Shown here piece by piece: positions 37,601 to 48,535 of a stretch of 64,000 nucleotides of DNA (positions are counted from its first letter, which is position 1; each line of letters opens with the position of its first letter). Origin of the DNA: Caenorhabditis remanei (Eukaryota > Nematoda > Chromadorea > Rhabditida > Rhabditidae). Under the pieces are notes generated by a model. It searched no databases, was not told the DNA's origin, and worked only from the letters and a program-made list of their open reading frames with translations. Position numbers and translations under genes: made by a program. The stretch lies in the NCBI RefSeq assembly GCF_010183535.1, contig NC_071331.1:18290001-18354000 (forward strand), written 5' to 3'.

Positions 37601-40600
37601 AATTATTTTCTCGCGACAAATTTCTTCTTGCAATCTTCTCACTTGGCTCCGAGAGATCACAAATGTTGCTTTTCGATTCATTATTTGTTTATAAATGATA
37701 CAAGGTTCTTTTTTTGTGTCGTTTTGAACGGAACGGCTGCATCGACTGATCACCGAAATAGATAAATAGAAGTGGGGTGACAGGCTCAAACATCAAATGC
37801 CGCCTCGATTGTTTAGTTACTTTTTTCCACTTTTTTCGAAATTTAATGGCTGAGAAAAAGAAAAAAGTGCACTTTCTCATTACCAGTTTTTGACACCTTT
37901 TTCCTGACAGTTTCCTCTGGAAGATGGTTCGGAAGAAAAACAATATTCTAGTTTCCACTCTCTCCTCCTTCAGTCATAAGATCCATCCCCCCCACTTCAA
38001 AGTTCAATGACTTCGATGATCTGATCAGTTTGTTGTCAATTCGACCACTTTCTTCTCCTTCGCCCTATAGAAAGCAGATGATAAGTGAAAGAGAGAAATG
38101 GCAATCAGTTCACATTCCACTCGAGTCATTTTTTTCCTTCTTTTTTTATCTTTATTATCATTTTTTATCGGAAACGAAGAGAACAAAAATAGAAGATCAA
38201 TTCCAGAACTCTGTATTTGTTAATCAATTGTTTCGCTCTGTTTTTTTTTCAAAAAATTCCACAACTCGTCGAAAATTCCAGAACATATCAGATTTCGAAT
38301 ACATATATTATAACAATTCTTCGTTGTTCAAGAATCAATTGTTTTTTTTTACAATAACACATTTTTGTTTATTCTGAACTGTGGTAACACCGGTTTTTAT
38401 TTCCTGATGATGTGTTTTTTTTCTCTTTTTTCATGGCTGAAATTACCCGGAAAATTGATTTGTGAGATTTTTGATCGGTTCTGGATTTTTAAAACTATTT
38501 TTCTCAAACGTTTTGCTGAAAATTGGGGTATTTTCAGCTTTTTTCGTCAAAAACTTTTTCAGACTCCCATAAAAATTCCTGTTTTCCCAATTATTCCCCC
38601 TGATCACCGGTCAATTCCTCGTCTGTTTTTCTTAATCTAATCTCTTAAGAAACAATTTAATTAAATAGTTTCAGACATCACATTTTCCAGAATTCTTCAA
38701 TTCCTATTCTTTTCGAATAAAAATTCATTTCGAAGAAGCCCCTGTTTGCTCATTTCAATCTTTTCCCCTCCTTCTGTCAACCTGTTTGTCAACATTAGTG
38801 ATTCACACACTTTTTCTGACTGAGACGATCTTTTTTTGGTCTTTTCCCCTCTCGAAAAGCTTCTAGGTTGTTTTCCCATTCTCAGGACTTCTTCTTCTCC
38901 CAAAAATTTGGAATTCCAAGTTTTTTTGTCTCCGCACTCGTCACCATCCTAATTATTTATTCAGTTTTTGACTATACTTTGAAAAGTAACGAAAAAGCGA
39001 GAAGTGTTGTGTGAACGTCTTCTTCCTTCCTTTTTTCTCCACATACCAATATGCAAATTTATCCTCCACACAGCCACCAAATCATCTAAAACCATCTATT
39101 TGCAGATAGTCTAATGTCACCCCGATTGGGAAATCGTCGATTCGCCTCGTCGACAGCTCGTTGCGCACCCGCCGCCGCCGAGTTGGCGAGTACAGAAGTT
39201 TGGCTTCCGAGACCGTCACTGGTCAATCACAATCCGGCACACTCGAACTCGTTACCCAGATTGGATAAGCATCGAGTTCATGAGTGAGTTTTCTTCTCTT
39301 TTTTGGAGATTTTGGCCTAAAAATTAACGACAAATCTTCCTACTAGTGCTCTCTGAACTCACTGTCATGTGCCTTTAAAATCATTCGATATGAGATCACA
39401 TGCAACTGTGCAAGTACTCATTAGTATGCTTCCCACATTGCTTATGTCGTTTTTCTGTTTGCCACGACCACCGCATCTCTTGTCATTTCAGACGCAGTGA
39501 ATCCAGCAACGGACGAAAGAAATCAGAAGTGAAGCCACCTCGCCAAATGACAGATCAGGAGAGAAAACGGCAGTATAGGATAGCTCTCAACTTTTTCAAT
39601 AAGTGAGTTTCTCTTGTTTGGAATCAATCAATTTCCAATTTTTCCAGAAAGCCAGAGCGAGGTGTCCAACTACTGACGGCGTGGGGTTTTGTGAAAAGCT
39701 CACCGGATTCCCTTGCCAGTTTATTATTCGGACGACGAGGATTGAGTAAATCAATGGTTGGAGAATATATTGGCACACTTCATTCACCGTATCATAGTCT
39801 TGTTTTGAAATATTTCACTGGAATGATTGATATTCGTGGACTGGAAGTAGACGTTGCTCTTCGTAAGGCAATGCAATTCTTTATTCTTCCTAAGGAAGCT
39901 GAGAAAATCGATCGGATTATTCAAGCGTTCGCTCTTCATTACTCCAAATCAAATCCGAAAAGAACATCGAATTTCCGCGGTGGATGGGATACGATTCATC
40001 TGTTATCCTTTGCAATTATAATGCTCAATACAGATTTACACTCGCCGAATGTAAAACAGAGAATGACTCAAGCGGATTTTGTGAAGAATTTGAGAGGTCA
40101 AGATAAGATATCCGGAGAGAAAAATGGGGAGGATATTGATAGGAAAACGTTGGAAGGAATTTATGATAGGATAAAGAAGGATGAGTTGAAAGCAGGAGAT
40201 GATCATGTTGCACAAGTACAGAGGGTGGATCGAGCGATTGTTGGGAAGGATAAACCAGTGAGTTTTCATCTTAATTAACGGGCAATCAAATAATAATTAT
40301 GCATTTCCAGCGTCTTACTGAAACACCTCGCCGCCTCGTCTGCTATTGTCGCCTCCAGCAAGTGTCTGACCCAACAAAACGACAATCATCAACAGCTCGG
40401 GAACGAGATGTATTTCTATTCAATGATATGATTGTTGTGGCGAAAGGAGTTCGACGTGGATCCACTTCAATGGCTGGCTGCACGTATACACTCAAACAAT
40501 GGACAGTCCTTCTCGGCGCTCATGTCACGGAATTCCAGCGAGGACAATATGAATTCGGATTGACCATCACTTGCCCGAATAAGGATAAGATTCATTTCAA

Positions 40601-40954
40601 CGCTCGGAATTACGAAGATCGGTGTCATTTTGTGGCAGATGTGACAGAATCGATACGAGAGGCGACTGAAATGGAGCAAGTTAGACTGGAAATGGAAATG
40701 GAGCATCATACGACAATCAGATCGGATAATCAGAGAGATAGTGGTCTTCCTGATATGGATGAGTCTATGAAACTCTCGGTAAGCAACTTATTTTTATGAT
40801 TTCATCCCAATTTTCATGTTTTCAGAACGGCAGTAACAGCAGTGCCGGATCCTCCAATTCCTCGACAAACGGTGTGAATGGATCATCGTTCCGTCGTCTC
40901 TCCTTCAATTCATTAGATTCTGGAGTTGTCGAGGAGCATCTCGATGCTTGCTAA
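34690..40954 (+). CDS. bris-1: IQSEC/BRAG-type Arf guanine nucleotide exchange factor (IQ-Sec7-PH)
   Basis: Activates Arf-family GTPases at the plasma membrane, endosomes or synapses. Exons: 34690-34913, 35911-35979, 37232-37359, 39106-39283, 39492-39602, 39648-40257, 40311-40778 and 40826-40954, giving 638 aa. Exon 1 carries an IQ motif (RAATIIQRAWRDY), a calmodulin-binding site. A Pro/Ser-rich linker follows. The Sec7 domain (about residues 215-430) includes the glutamate-finger region ILPKEAEKIDRIIQAF and the hydrophobic groove segment FAIIMLNTDLHSPN. The PH domain (about 440-570) follows, then a Ser/Asn-rich tail ending EEHLDAC. Exon 1 starts behind a TTTTCAG acceptor, so trans-splicing or upstream exons are likely. 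The domain order is diagnostic of IQSEC1-3; the worm symbol comes from memory of C. elegans M02B7.5. Confidence 0.9.
35001..35287. mobile_element. Tc4-like fold-back MITE in IQSEC intron 1
   Basis: The ends are CTAGGGAAGGTCATGAAGTT and its near reverse complement AACTCCATGACCTTCCCTAG. They are flanked by TAA on both sides (34998-35000 and 35288-35290). CTAGGG ends with a TNA duplication are the Tc4/Tc5 pattern. No coding content. Confidence 0.8.
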
Positions 40955-41659
40955 TCTAATAATACTCCACTTTCATCACCGATTAATCTCTATTTCGCAC
41001 CCCGGCTCAAATCCCCTTACCCCGCGTACTCCCTCAAGACTAGTCATATTTTCAATCGATATCAAGCATAATATCTTCATTTCCAGCCACCTCTACTGTT
41101 CGTGTGAATATATCTATAGTGTATTTTGTAGATTTTATAATTTTATGTGTCTTTTTCTATTGGGTTTGCTTTTTCCTCTGCGCAGCCAAGCTCGCTCCCC
41201 TGCACCCCCATCCTTCATGTTAAATAGGCGTGAATTGCGTGTTTTTTCTTGTACCTCTTCCCCTTTTTATCCCTTTCGTCACTTTTTCAACGAGGTATTA
41301 TCATTTTAAAGAGGTTTTGTACATTTTCTCAATTTGAAAACAACCACTTTTCTGAATTATTGCTCATGATTCACTTTGTCCCCTTTTCCCCCTAATTGCC
41401 TTGTATCGCTAGAGTCTCTCTTTAAAGTATTTATATGCTGAAATTCACTTGAAAAAGAGAAAAACTGGTCATTTTTCCTTCTTTATGATTCTTGTTGTTA
41501 ACTTGCCTCGAATTTGTTCCATAAAAAGATTAGTTTTTAACGATTTGTTTGCATTTCTTACACACTAAAAAGTTACAAATCGTGGTCAATCGCCCATCTG
41601 CGTTACGTTTTCAGAAGATCTCAACGTAACAAAAAGAAACTAAAAGAAATTGATTCCAG
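40955..41659. other. IQSEC 3' UTR and spacer
   Basis: AT-rich sequence with no coding support. It should hold the 3' UTR of the upstream gene and the promoter of the gene at 41660. Confidence 0.5.
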
Positions 41660-42203
41660 ATGTCAGACGACGCAAAAAAGAAACAAATGATGCAGAATTT
41701 TCTGAACAGAAAACGAAAAATGGATCTGAAAGTTGAAGAGGAAAAAGAAGACGATCAGAAGCCGTCGACGTCTTCGGAGAAGAAAGAAGTCGAGGAAATC
41801 GAGAAAAAGAAAAAAGAGGAGGAGAAGTACGATAAGGTAATTAAATTTTTAATTTTTCAACCTATCTGCTTCTCAGCTTCCTAGCCAGGTTCATACCGAA
41901 ACTCAAAAAAATATTCTGAAAAATAGTCCGAGAGGAGTACACGACGAGCCTCGCTGGAGCGTGAACTCGATGCAATTACCGTGTAGTCCTCTCGAACAAG
42001 AAGGTTTCGCAAAACTATCAGTCAAGTTCTTTTACTTCCAGGCTAAAAAGGCGCTTCTATTCGAAGCAAAGCGAGCCAAGGAACGTGCCGAGCAAGTAGG
42101 ACCACAAGGCTATCTGAAGCCAAAGAGCCTCGGGACAAACAAGGAGTTCCTCAGGAGAACAATCGAGTCGACGATGCCACGCCGCAAGAAAAACGACGAA
42201 TAA
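41660..42203 (+). CDS. small charged protein, POLR1D isoform-2-like
   Basis: Two exons, 41660-41836 and 42042-42203, encode 112 aa. The ATG directly follows TTGATTCCAG, a likely spliced-leader acceptor. The N-terminal half is a Lys/Glu-rich helix. The C-terminal half reads AKRAKERAEQVGPQGYLKP then TNKEFLRRTIESTMPRRKK. From memory this matches the vertebrate POLR1D isoform-2 protein (AKRGKTRAETMGPMGW then TNKRFLINTIKNTLP), which shares only a first exon with the RNA polymerase I/III subunit. The worm gene would show that this module exists as a separate gene. Its function is unknown. It converges on the next gene with only about 105 bp between stop codons. Confidence 0.8.
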
Positions 42204-42308
42204 AGTTATTTATTACATTTTATTTTACATTAGCGAAGAAAGCAAATTATACAAGTTACAATAGGAAATCAGAAAAGCATTCTTTAAGAAAAACGGAGAA
42301 AGAAGTGT

Positions 42309-44245
42309 TTAGAACTTCTCTTCGTAGCTGATTTGTTCAGCTTGTGGATGCTCGGTGACGTATCTGACAGTGAAAGATCCCGACTGTCCTGGTGCCAATT
42401 CAACAGTGTAATCGAGAATCTTTTCTGGAGTAATTTCAGCTCCAACAGCTGGCTCTGGGCTAGATTCAGCGACTTCCTTTGCTTCTGGAGACTCGAGGCG
42501 CACCTGGAGGTAGAAAATTGGAATTTTAAAATGCGGTAGTCTGGTTATGATACTTACCTTAATTCTGGAATCAGTAGATCTTGGAAGTTGTTCACGAATA
42601 GTGAGAAGAACAGTATTTGGACGGAGATTAGTAACGGAAGTTGTTTTCTCGGTGACTTGTGAGTTGATCTTCTCAACAGTTCCGCTTTGTTCTTGATAGT
42701 TTCTCACTGGTTTGTAATCAACACGAATGTTTGGATCGACTCCCAACGAGACTTCAAATTTCTGAGATACAACTGCATCTTCAAATTCTCCTTTATTGAC
42801 GAAAGCTCCATCGAGGAAGATAGACGCTTGTCCAGCTACAAGTGGATAATCAGAAGAATTGACAGAGTTGGCAACGAGGAAAGCGGCGGCATTTCTTGAT
42901 GGAACAGTGACATTGGAAAGCTTGGTTGGAAGAGTGAATTGACCGATATTCACTTTGTATTCTTCGGTACGGTCATCAATTGTTGCTGGGCGTCCGATGC
43001 TGAATTCAGAGGCAATGTTACTCGATTTCACTGTGGCTGAAGCAGTCTTGAACATGGCTCTTCCTAACATTTGGGGAGCAGCGTCGTATGATGCGCACTC
43101 CATCATCTGCATTCCACTGTATCCACCGCGCATTTGGTGTTCTGGCTCCGGCACAACAATCGATGCCTCGAGTGCTCCAAGTTTTGGAAGAGTCTTGACA
43201 CCATGAGCTGGCTTGGCAGTTGACAAAACAATTGGGACATTCTTCCAGTCTTCTCCACTGAATTGACGGACCTTTCCGAAATAAGTTATGTGCATTTCAG
43301 CGGCCTCTCCAGAAGTGACACGGATATCGTAGAATGGGAACCATGCGACATTGTTCACTTGATAAGTAATAGTCAATTCAACTGATCCTCCTTCTGATTC
43401 TACAACAATACTGGCGTATTGTGCTGAGTTTCTCCATCTGTATCCGGTATTGTCATAATCTTGGCTGGCCCGATGGAACTCCTCTTCGGCTCTTCTGAAT
43501 TCTTGATCGAGAGTTCTAATTTGTGCACGAAGAGTCACTGTTTTCTCCTGATGATAATCATGAAGAGCATTCAAACTTTCGATTGTTCGTCCATCGAAAT
43601 GGAAACTTCCGTCTTTTCCATGCTTCGCGATTTCAGTGATCAGATTATCCAATCCTTCGATTCTCTTCTGTACAGCTGTTCTGCTATCATTGATCTTGTC
43701 CTTTGCTCTCTCCTTCTCCTCGAAAATCTCCTTGATCGCCAAAACTCTCTCCGGAATAACGAAGTCAGCTCCTTCTTGATTCTTGACGGAAACGTCATGA
43801 ATCACAGCTTCTCCTGCTCCAGAGACACGAATCGAGTCTTGGACCAAGTCGAATGGAAGATTCTGAAAGAATCGGAAGATGATTCGGATAGAGAAATTGA
43901 AATGAAAACCGGTTTTGCAAAAACGAAAATCAAATTTTGAGGTCAAAAGGATGCCTAATGTAAATATACGTTTGGTGTGTTACTTTGAAGTGTTTGTCGA
44001 GCAGTATAGTGTTCGAAAACCACCTAAAAGAAAACGAATCGTTCAAAAGACTAAAAGCCGGAGTATTTTTTTCTGAAACATATGATTTTACTCACCTGAA
44101 TCTTAACCTCATTGTATCCAGCGGCCAAATCTAACTGGAAAGTTCTTCTCAACTCGGCACAATTTGATTCGGAAGTGTAGACGAGCGCTTGGACGATGGC
44201 GACATCGTGAAGATTGAGTTTTTGAGACTGGACGATAGTTGCCAT
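42309..44245 (-). CDS. DUF4140/DUF4139 (MuiA-like) protein, copy A
   Basis: Exons 44096-44245, 42558-43862 and 42309-42503 encode 549 aa. The N-terminal part (MATIVQSQKLNLHDVAIVQA...) is the DUF4140 region. A coiled coil (IKEIFEEKERAKDKI, AVQKRIEGLDNLITEIA) follows, then the DUF4139 beta-rich domain with NNVAWFPFYDIRVTS and DWKNVPIVLSTAKP, ending AEQISYEEKF. No enzyme activity is known for the family. From memory this is the ortholog of C. elegans F37C4.5. An acceptor TTTCCAG sits three bases before the ATG. Copy B at 45431-47404 is nearly identical. The linker around residues 270-310 differs (MRGGYSGMQMMECASYDAAP here). Confidence 0.9.
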
Positions 44246-45430
44246 TTTCTGGAAACAGATTTTTGAGAATGAGAAGCGCGCTTAGTAATAGTTGATTTCA
44301 CGAAATTTGAGATAGAACAAGAGAAAGGCGGCCGAAAAGACAAAAAGTGTATTTGAATGAGAATTCGAGATAGACGAAGACCAAAAAACCAAAAGAAACC
44401 TCGGAAATTGCATGAAAATCTCTATGGAAACTTGAGGCAAACAACTCGCACTCTTCCTCGAAATACACAATAAATTGTGGCCTTTTGGCCTCTCTTTTAT
44501 ACGTTTTTTGGCAAGTGACAGCAGACGACGAGATAAATTGAAAAATAGAGAGAAATAGAGAGAAAAAGTTGAGAAAAAAAGAGATGGGAAAATGGGTAAA
44601 AGGGGAGGGGACACGAAGGGGAAGAAGAGATTGTGTTCCGAAAACTAAACGTTTCGAAACCACTGAAACGAGATCATTCTTTGACCAAGTGTTGTGAGAA
44701 GAGACGGAAATTTTTATTTTTGAGAAAAGAGTCGTCGAGCAAGAAAAGTGAGAGAAGAGGAAAGAAGCACAAATCACAGGGGCAGAAGACGTCGGACTGG
44801 TTTTTGATCTTTGATGAGAGAAAATGCTGGAAAAGGGTTACGCTTCTCAAAACAAGAAGGGTACGAATAATCATGATCGCTCTCCGGAAAACTTCATCTC
44901 TAGCTAACTAGAGTCTCACAACACAACGACAAGAAGATACTTAGCACCTGAATTCAATCACTTCCTGATGAGAAACACTTCCTTGTTTCGAGAATAGCTG
45001 TTCTTCTTTTAATTAGTACATCAATCATTCGAATGTGTTTGGACTCTAGCGACCTAATTCAAAGCGAACCGTACAAAAACACATCAAACTTTTGCAGAAA
45101 TTGCAGCAAACAACGAGAAAGAGTTGTAAAGTATGGATTTTTCACGGAATTCAAGAAATATTATAGATAGACTAGTTTATTAGAGACACGAATAACTCAG
45201 TTTGTTTTTTACTCGATGCTATTTAGAACTGCTCGTTATGGAACTCTCCTCACTCATTTTTCTACAATGTTAAAAATACTATATTTTTTCTCGAAATAAA
45301 CGAGGAAATTCTAAAAACAAATCTAATAATTCAAACAGATAAAAATGTTTATTACATGATAATTTACATTAGTGAGAGAATCATCAAATTACAAAATTAC
45401 AGCCGGTAAAAAGATATTAAAGTGATCAAG
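44246..45430. other. spacer between DUF4139 copies, with copy A promoter
   Basis: From about 44400 to 44530 it matches 47575-47700 closely, so the promoter was duplicated with the gene. The rest is AT-rich with no supported gene. Confidence 0.7.
44494..44502 (-). promoter_or_regulatory. TATA box of DUF4139 copy A
   Basis: The minus strand reads GTATAAAAG about 250 bases before the ATG, inside the block shared with copy B. Confidence 0.6.
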
Positions 45431-47404
45431 TTAGAACTTCTCTTCGTAGCTGACTTGTTCAGCTTGTGGATGCTCGGTGACGTATCTGACAGTGAATGTT
45501 CCAGACTGTCCTGGTGCCAATTCAACAGTGTAATCGAGAATCTTTTCTGGAGTAATTTCAGCTCCAACAGATGGTTCAGTGCTTGACTCAGCGACTTCCT
45601 TGGCTTCTGGGGACTCGAGACGAACCTGGAAATAGAAAATTGGAATTTTAGAAAGCGTTTGTTTGGTTACTTACCTTAATTCTAGAATCAGTAGATCTTG
45701 GAAGTTGTTCACGAATAGTGAGAAGAACAGTATTTGGACGAAGATTAGTAACGGAAGTTGTCTTCTCGGTGACTTGAGAGTTGATCTTCTCAACAGTTCC
45801 GCTTTGTTCTTGATAGTTTCTGACTGGTTTGTACTCAACACGAATGTTTGGATCAACTCCCAACGAGACTTCAAACTTCTGAGATACAACTGCATCTTCA
45901 AATTCTCCTTTATTGACGAAAGCTCCATCGAGGAAGATAGACGCTTGTCCAGCTACAAGTGGATAATCAGAAGAATTGACAGAGTTGGCAACGAGGAAAG
46001 CGGCGGCATTTCTTGATGGAACAGTGACATTGGAAAGCTTGGTTGGAAGAGTGAATTGACCGATATTCACTTTGTATTCTTCGGTACGGTCATCAATTGT
46101 TGCTGGGCGTCCGATGCTGAATTCAGAGGCAATGTTACTCGATTTGACAGCAGCTGATGTCATTCTCATTGACTTTGCACGACGTTCAACTTGTGGTGCA
46201 GCACAAGCCATCACCATGTTTCTTCCATAACCGCCACCACCATAACCTCCTCTTTGATTGCATTCTGGCTCCGGCACAACAATCGATGCCTCGAGTGCTC
46301 CAAGTTTTGGAAGGATCTTGACACCATGAGCAGGCTTGGCAGTTGACAAGACAATTGGGACATTCTTCCAGTCCTCTCCACTGAATTGACGGACCTTTCC
46401 GAAATAAGTGATGTGCATTTCAGCCGCCTCTCCAGAAGTGACACGGATATCGTAGAATGGGAACCATGCGACATTGTTCACTTGATAAGTAATAGTCAAT
46501 TCAACTGATCCTCCCTCTGATTCTACAACAATACTCGCGTATTGTGCTGAGTTTCTCCATCTGTATCCGGTATTGTCATAATCTTGGCTAGCACGTTGGA
46601 ACTCCTCTTCGGCTCTTCTGAATTCTTGGTCGAGAGTTCTAATTTGTGCACGAAGAGTGACTGTTTTCTCCTGATGATAATCATGAAGAGCATTCAAACT
46701 TTCGATTGTTCGTCCATCGAAATGGAAACTTCCGTCTTTTCCATGCTTCGCGATTTCAGTGATCAGATTATCCAATCCTTCGATTCTCTTCTGTACAGCT
46801 GTTCTGCTATCATTGATTTTGTCCTTTGCTCTCTCCTTCTCCTCGAAAATCTCCTTGATCGCCAATACTCTCTCCGGAATAACGAAGTCAGCTCCTTCTT
46901 GATTCTTGACGGAAACGTCATGAATCACAGCTTCTCCTGCTCCAGAGACACGAATCGAGTCTTGGACCAAGTCGAATGGAAGATTCTAAAATTAATATTA
47001 TAGTTGTAAGGTCAAATGACTAATGCAAACATAAATAGTTTATCAATTTTCAATTTTTTGAAGTGTTTACAGAGCAGTAAAACGACATTTGATGATATTT
47101 GGCATGTTTATAAATCGTCAAAAAACGAAACGATGAGAAAAATGAACGAATCACCTCTAACATGATAATGCAATATCCGAAAGTTTGAAGGTCAAAAAAG
47201 TAAAAAGATGACGAAATTTATCATTTATTTTCTGAAAATGTATTATTTACTCACCTGAATCTTAACCTCATTGTATCCAGTGGCCAAATCCAACTGGAAA
47301 GTTCTTCTCAACTCGGCACAATTTGATTCGGAAGTGTAGACGAGCGCTTGGACGATGGCGACATCGTGAAGATTGAGCTTTTGAGTCTGGACGATAGTTG
47401 CCAT
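45431..47404 (-). CDS. DUF4140/DUF4139 (MuiA-like) protein, copy B
   Basis: Exons 47255-47404, 45675-46985 and 45431-45625 encode 551 aa, with the same intron positions as copy A. Most of the protein is identical, and long stretches of DNA differ at only a few bases. The exception is the linker after SIVVPEPE: here it is CNQRGGYGGGGYGRNMVMAC and is glycine-rich. Introns have diverged far more than exons, which suggests conversion or strong constraint on the coding sequence. It lies in the same orientation, upstream of copy A, with its own TATA box. Confidence 0.9.
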
Positions 47405-48535
47405 TTTCTGGAAAATTATGACATTTTGTGAAATGTTTTCGAAACTGAGAAGAGAATGATCAAAAGAATGAGTATTGAAGGCAGGAAACATTACATTTTG
47501 AATTCTAGAGTCAAGAAAAAACTAAGGAAAGGAAAACTATTTAAACGTCAGGTCATAAATTCATGGGAAACCTTGAAAAAAAGATGAAAATCTCTATGGA
47601 AACTTGAGGCAAACAACTCGCACTCTCCCTCGAAATACACAATAAATTGTGGCCTTTTGGCCTCTCTTTTATACGTTTTTTGGCAAGTGACAGCAGACAA
47701 CGAGACAAGAAAAAAAAAGAGAAATAGAGAGAAAAAGCAAGAAAAAGATAGGAGAAGAGGGAGTGTTCCGAAACTAAGCGATAGAAAAACTTTTCGAAAC
47801 TGGTGAAATGAGATCATTCTTTGGCCAAGTGTTTTGAAATGGGGATTTTTCGAAAAACAGAAAAAGAGCCAAACGAAGGAGAGCACCGAATTTATTCGTA
47901 AACTGTTTAGAAATTTTTTTAAAAACTGATTTTCTCCGCATTACTTCTGTCGCGGAAGAAATTTGGCATTTATTAGAGAGTTTTCAATAAGAAAACTGGA
48001 GAAAAACAGTCGGAAATTTACCAAAATTGAAGGAGAAAAATCGAGAATTTCACCTTCGGTGCATTCCGACGTGAGTGTGTCGCTGGATTACTGTAGTACC
48101 GTCACGCAATCTTGCGGACCACCGAGCTCCAAATTTATTTTCAGACGAGAGTTCAGAAATCTGCTATGCTACAAAATGAATAGGAAGTTTTCGTCATTAA
48201 ATCCCGCATCAATTTCAATGAATCAGTTACAAATCTCTTTCTTCTCGCCGCCGCTTGACATTAACCCATAAAAATCAAGAAAAAAGATCAAGGATCGGTG
48301 CATACTTCCTTGTTGTCATTGTCCACTGAAGTATTTCGAAAGAAACATATTGAAATGATTCATAGAAAGAAAAAGAGATGAATAGAAGAGAAAATGTCCT
48401 ATTTCAAAAAGAGAAAATGAGTCAGAGTAGGATGGAAAGGGGGAGAGACAAACACAAACAGAACAATAAAAAAGAAGAGAGATGGGGGAGAAAACATGAA
48501 AATGAGAAGAGATAAGAGAACCGAAAATGCCATGT
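47405..48535. other. intergenic, copy B promoter and PYROXD2 3' side
   Basis: About 47570-47700 is the promoter block shared with copy A. From 47900 to 48530 no gene is supported; the longest plus-strand frame (47963-48271) lacks an ATG start and any family resemblance. Confidence 0.5.
47666..47674 (-). promoter_or_regulatory. TATA box of DUF4139 copy B
   Basis: The minus strand reads GTATAAAAG about 260 bases before the ATG. It is conserved with the element at 44494-44502, along with about 100 flanking bases. Confidence 0.6.

Noticed and set aside
43461..47003. Plus-strand frames (159 and 139 codons) opposite the DUF4139 genes
   Set aside because: The same frame appears in both copies only because the antisense coding sequence is duplicated.
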